From JASLBX01 sp035762665 (GTDB lineage: Bacteria > Actinomycetota > Actinomycetes > Jiangellales > Jiangellaceae): a stretch of DNA of 64,000 bases. The notes under the pieces were generated by a model that did no database searches, was not told the origin of the DNA, and worked only from the letters and a program-made list of their open reading frames with translations. The first letter of the stretch is position 1; every line of letters begins with the position of its first letter. The translations under genes and the position numbers were made by a program. Below, piece after piece: positions 62,069 to 64,000 of the stretch. Location of the stretch: assembly GCA_035762665.1 (NCBI GenBank), contig DASTNZ010000182.1:1-64000 (forward strand). Reading direction: 5' to 3'.

Positions 62069-64000
62069 ATGACAGATTCCGATGAAGACCTTCTGATACG
62101 CGTGGGGGCAGCGTATCGGGACGTGATCAGCGACCCGCAGGCCTTCCGGCCCCGTGCAGCTGACTTCGTGCAGGAGGCCCGCCGGAGCGGCGACACAGAA
62201 GCCATCTGTCTCGCTCTCCGCGCCTCCGCTTGGGCCGAGCGCTACGCCCTTGAGCACAGACGCGCGCTCCACCTGCTCAACGAAGCTGTCCGGATCGCGC
62301 GGCATAATCGACTGAACGATGTGCTTGGACAGGTGCTTGTCACACGCGGCGCGGTTCTGCACGAGATCGGCCGGTTGTCGGCTGCACGTCGCGATTTCGA
62401 CGCCGCAGAATCGCTAGTTCCTCCCGACGAGATGGCGGAACTCACGATCCAGCGGGCGACGCTCTCCGACAACCAGGGTGATCGAACCTTGGCCGCGGGT
62501 CTGTACGCTCGGTTGCTACGGGATCCGACTCTCACCGCTGAGGTCCGCTTCAAAGCGGCTACGAACTACGGAGTCTTGCAGGGAGAGAGTGGCCGGTTTC
62601 CGGAGGCGCTTGCGTTGTTCGATGTGGCGAGCTCCGCTGCCGAACAGGTGAGTCCGCTGTATGTCGCACTGGTTGCCGAGAACCGAGCCTGGGTGACCGT
62701 GCTGGCAGGCCGCCTTGCCGATGGAGTAGCTCAGTTCGACGCCGCAAGGGCGATGTTTGAAGAGCTGGGCGTGCCCCCCGGTGAGCTGCTAAAGGAGTAC
62801 TCCGAGGCGCTCATGCAGCTTCGGCTCCTTCCCGAGGCACTCGACCGGGCCCGCGAGGCCGTCGTGATCCTGGAATCACACGGGGTCGAGTTGATGGCAG
62901 CAGAGGCCAGACTGAACATGGCCCGGCTCGCGCTGCTGTCGAATCGATTGGACGAGGCGGTCGCGGACGCCGAGGCGGCGCGAACGAGCTTTCGCCGTCA
63001 GCGCCGCGCCTGGGGCGCCGCGACGGCCACCTCGGTCGCGCTCGAGGCGCGGCTCCGCATCGGCGCAATCGAGCCAGGTGACGTTGCGCGCGCTGGTCGC
63101 GCGGCCCTCGCGCTCGAACAGGCGCGGATGCGCGCGTATGCAGTCAACGCTCACCTGATCGCCGGCCAGGTGGCCGCAGCGTCCGGCCGAGTGGCCGAAG
63201 CAACCAGCTGCTGGACCCGGTCCCAAGAGCTCAGCCGCGGCCTACCGTTGCTCGTTCGTCTGATGGGCACACTGGCGGCGGCGCTCAGCGCCCAACATCA
63301 GGGTCGCGCCGACCGTGTGCGATCGCTCACCCGGTCGGGCCTGGCCGACTTGGCGAAGCACAGGGCAGCACTCCCCTCCACAGAGCTGCGCGCACTCGCC
63401 TCAGGGCATGGCGAGGAACTCGGCCGGCTCGGGCTGGCGTCCCGAATCGGTAAACAGCCTGCCGCTCGCGTCCTGGAGTGGATGGAGCGCACCCGCGCAG
63501 CCGCCCTCTCGGTCGTCGACCCAGAACCGAGCGAAGACATCAGCGACGACTTGGGAGAACTACGGTCGGTGTACACCGAACTTGTCGCCGCACGCCAGGA
63601 GAGCGGAACCGAGCCGGCTGGCCTCCGGGCGCGGCAGCGGCGGATCGAACAGCGGATTCGCAGCGCCACCTGGAGCTCCCGTGCGAGGGACGCGCGGGTC
63701 GGTGCCGCGGCTTCGGCTCCCGAGCTCAGGAAGGCCCTGGATGGTCGAGTTCTCGTCGAGTTCGACGTGCTCGATGGCGAACTCATCGCGGCAGTTCTCG
63801 ATCCGCGCCGTACCCGGATCGTCCGCCTCGGAGCGCTCGAGGGCGTGCAGCGCGATGCGGAGCGGCTGCTCTTCTACCTGCGCTACCTCGCCAGGCCTCG
63901 CCCAGCCGCACCTGCGGTCCAGACCATGCTGGCGAACGCACGCCAAGCGATCGGCCGCCTAGGGGAATTCCTCATCGAGCCGTTGGGGGTTGATCCGGAA
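62069..64000 (+). CDS. TPR-CHAT domain protein, 3' end outside window
   Basis: An open frame of 644 codons that continues past the window edge; no stop occurs. Residues 1 to about 470 are tandem TPR-like helical pairs (e.g. ALHLLNEAVRIARHNRLNDVLGQVLVTRGAVLHEIGR; FPEALALFDVASSAAEQVS; LPEALDRAREAVVILESHGVELMAAEARLNMARLALLSNRLDEAVADAEAAR). A coiled helix (RRIEQRIRSATWSSRAR) and then LRKALDGRVLVEFDVLDGELIAAVLDPRRTRIVRLGALEGVQ begin a CHAT (caspase/HetF-like) domain. The catalytic His and Cys would be beyond 64000. It is divergent from the S8 protease. The ATG at 62069 lacks a clear SD. Confidence 0.85.
   Translation, partial: MTDSDEDLLIRVGAAYRDVISDPQAFRPRAADFVQEARRSGDTEAICLALRASAWAERYALEHRRALHLLNEAVRIARHNRLNDVLGQVLVTRGAVLHEIGRLSAARRDFDAAESLVPPDEMAELTIQRATLSDNQGDRTLAAGLYARLLRDPTLTAEVRFKAATNYGVLQGESGRFPEALALFDVASSAAEQVSPLYVALVAENRAWVTVLAGRLADGVAQFDAARAMFEELGVPPGELLKEYSEALMQLRLLPEALDRAREAVVILESHGVELMAAEARLNMARLALLSNRLDEAVADAEAARTSFRRQRRAWGAATATSVALEARLRIGAIEPGDVARAGRAALALEQARMRAYAVNAHLIAGQVAAASGRVAEATSCWTRSQELSRGLPLLVRLMGTLAAALSAQHQGRADRVRSLTRSGLADLAKHRAALPSTELRALASGHGEELGRLGLASRIGKQPAARVLEWMERTRAAALSVVDPEPSEDISDDLGELRSVYTELVAARQESGTEPAGLRARQRRIEQRIRSATWSSRARDARVGAAASAPELRKALDGRVLVEFDVLDGELIAAVLDPRRTRIVRLGALEGVQRDAERLLFYLRYLARPRPAAPAVQTMLANARQAIGRLGEFLIEPLGVDPE

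Overview
The window reads as chromosomal DNA of a high-G+C actinomycete. Codon third positions are strongly G/C. GTG starts are common. Many neighbouring genes overlap by 4 bp (ATGA/GTGA). The families are typical of soil or plant-associated Actinobacteria: NarL-type two-component pairs, a maltokinase-cap protein, a GYD protein, AbiEi-like proteins, an M36 fungalysin, sucrose phosphorylase and ACC deaminase. I cannot fix the genus from sequence alone. I found no rRNA, tRNA or CRISPR array.

Layout. 0-3.4 kb is eroded: a truncated ABC ATPase, an IS110-family remnant, and a zinc-ribbon fragment abutting a hydrolase fragment. 3.4-7.5 kb has a UbiA-type prenyltransferase divergent from a sensor kinase/regulator pair and a membrane protein, with G+C-rich hairpins between them. 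7.7-16.8 kb holds an epoxide hydrolase, a very large secreted M36 metalloprotease, and small metabolic genes (cupin, SDR, DapB-like, SRPBCC, GYD). 17-21.3 kb has a LuxR regulator, a two-gene thiol-redox unit and a secreted M1 aminopeptidase. 21.4-25 kb is a kinase/regulator/ABC-transporter unit. 25-33.6 kb is mixed housekeeping and accessory genes (topoisomerase IB, PfpI, an enolase-superfamily gene with a GNAT partner, ArsR/SRPBCC). 33.7-36.5 kb is a TetR-controlled DrrAB-type exporter with a clear operator, then a broken TrmO gene. 36.6-37.7 kb is an orphan AbiEi-like gene.

38.1-44.95 kb is a tightly coupled five-gene operon: a helical (possibly diiron) protein, an acyl-reductase/HAD-phosphatase fusion, a zinc dehydrogenase, a LarA-like protein and an acyltransferase. 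It looks like a dedicated pathway for an uncharacterised lipid. 45-46.2 kb is a decayed intradiol dioxygenase followed by palindromic repeats. 46.2-58.5 kb has a D-aminoacylase/carbonic anhydrase pair, a GH1 beta-glucosidase, a TetR-controlled asymmetric ABC exporter, sucrose phosphorylase and ACC deaminase.

The right end (59.2-64 kb) combines an ECF-like sigma factor, a small beta-rich partner, an intracellular subtilase and a divergent TPR protein that runs off the edge as its CHAT-like (caspase-fold) domain begins. This, with the lipid operon, is the most promising uncharacterised system here. Several genes are broken by single frameshifts (TrmO, dioxygenase, AEC permease), which could be real decay or base-call errors.
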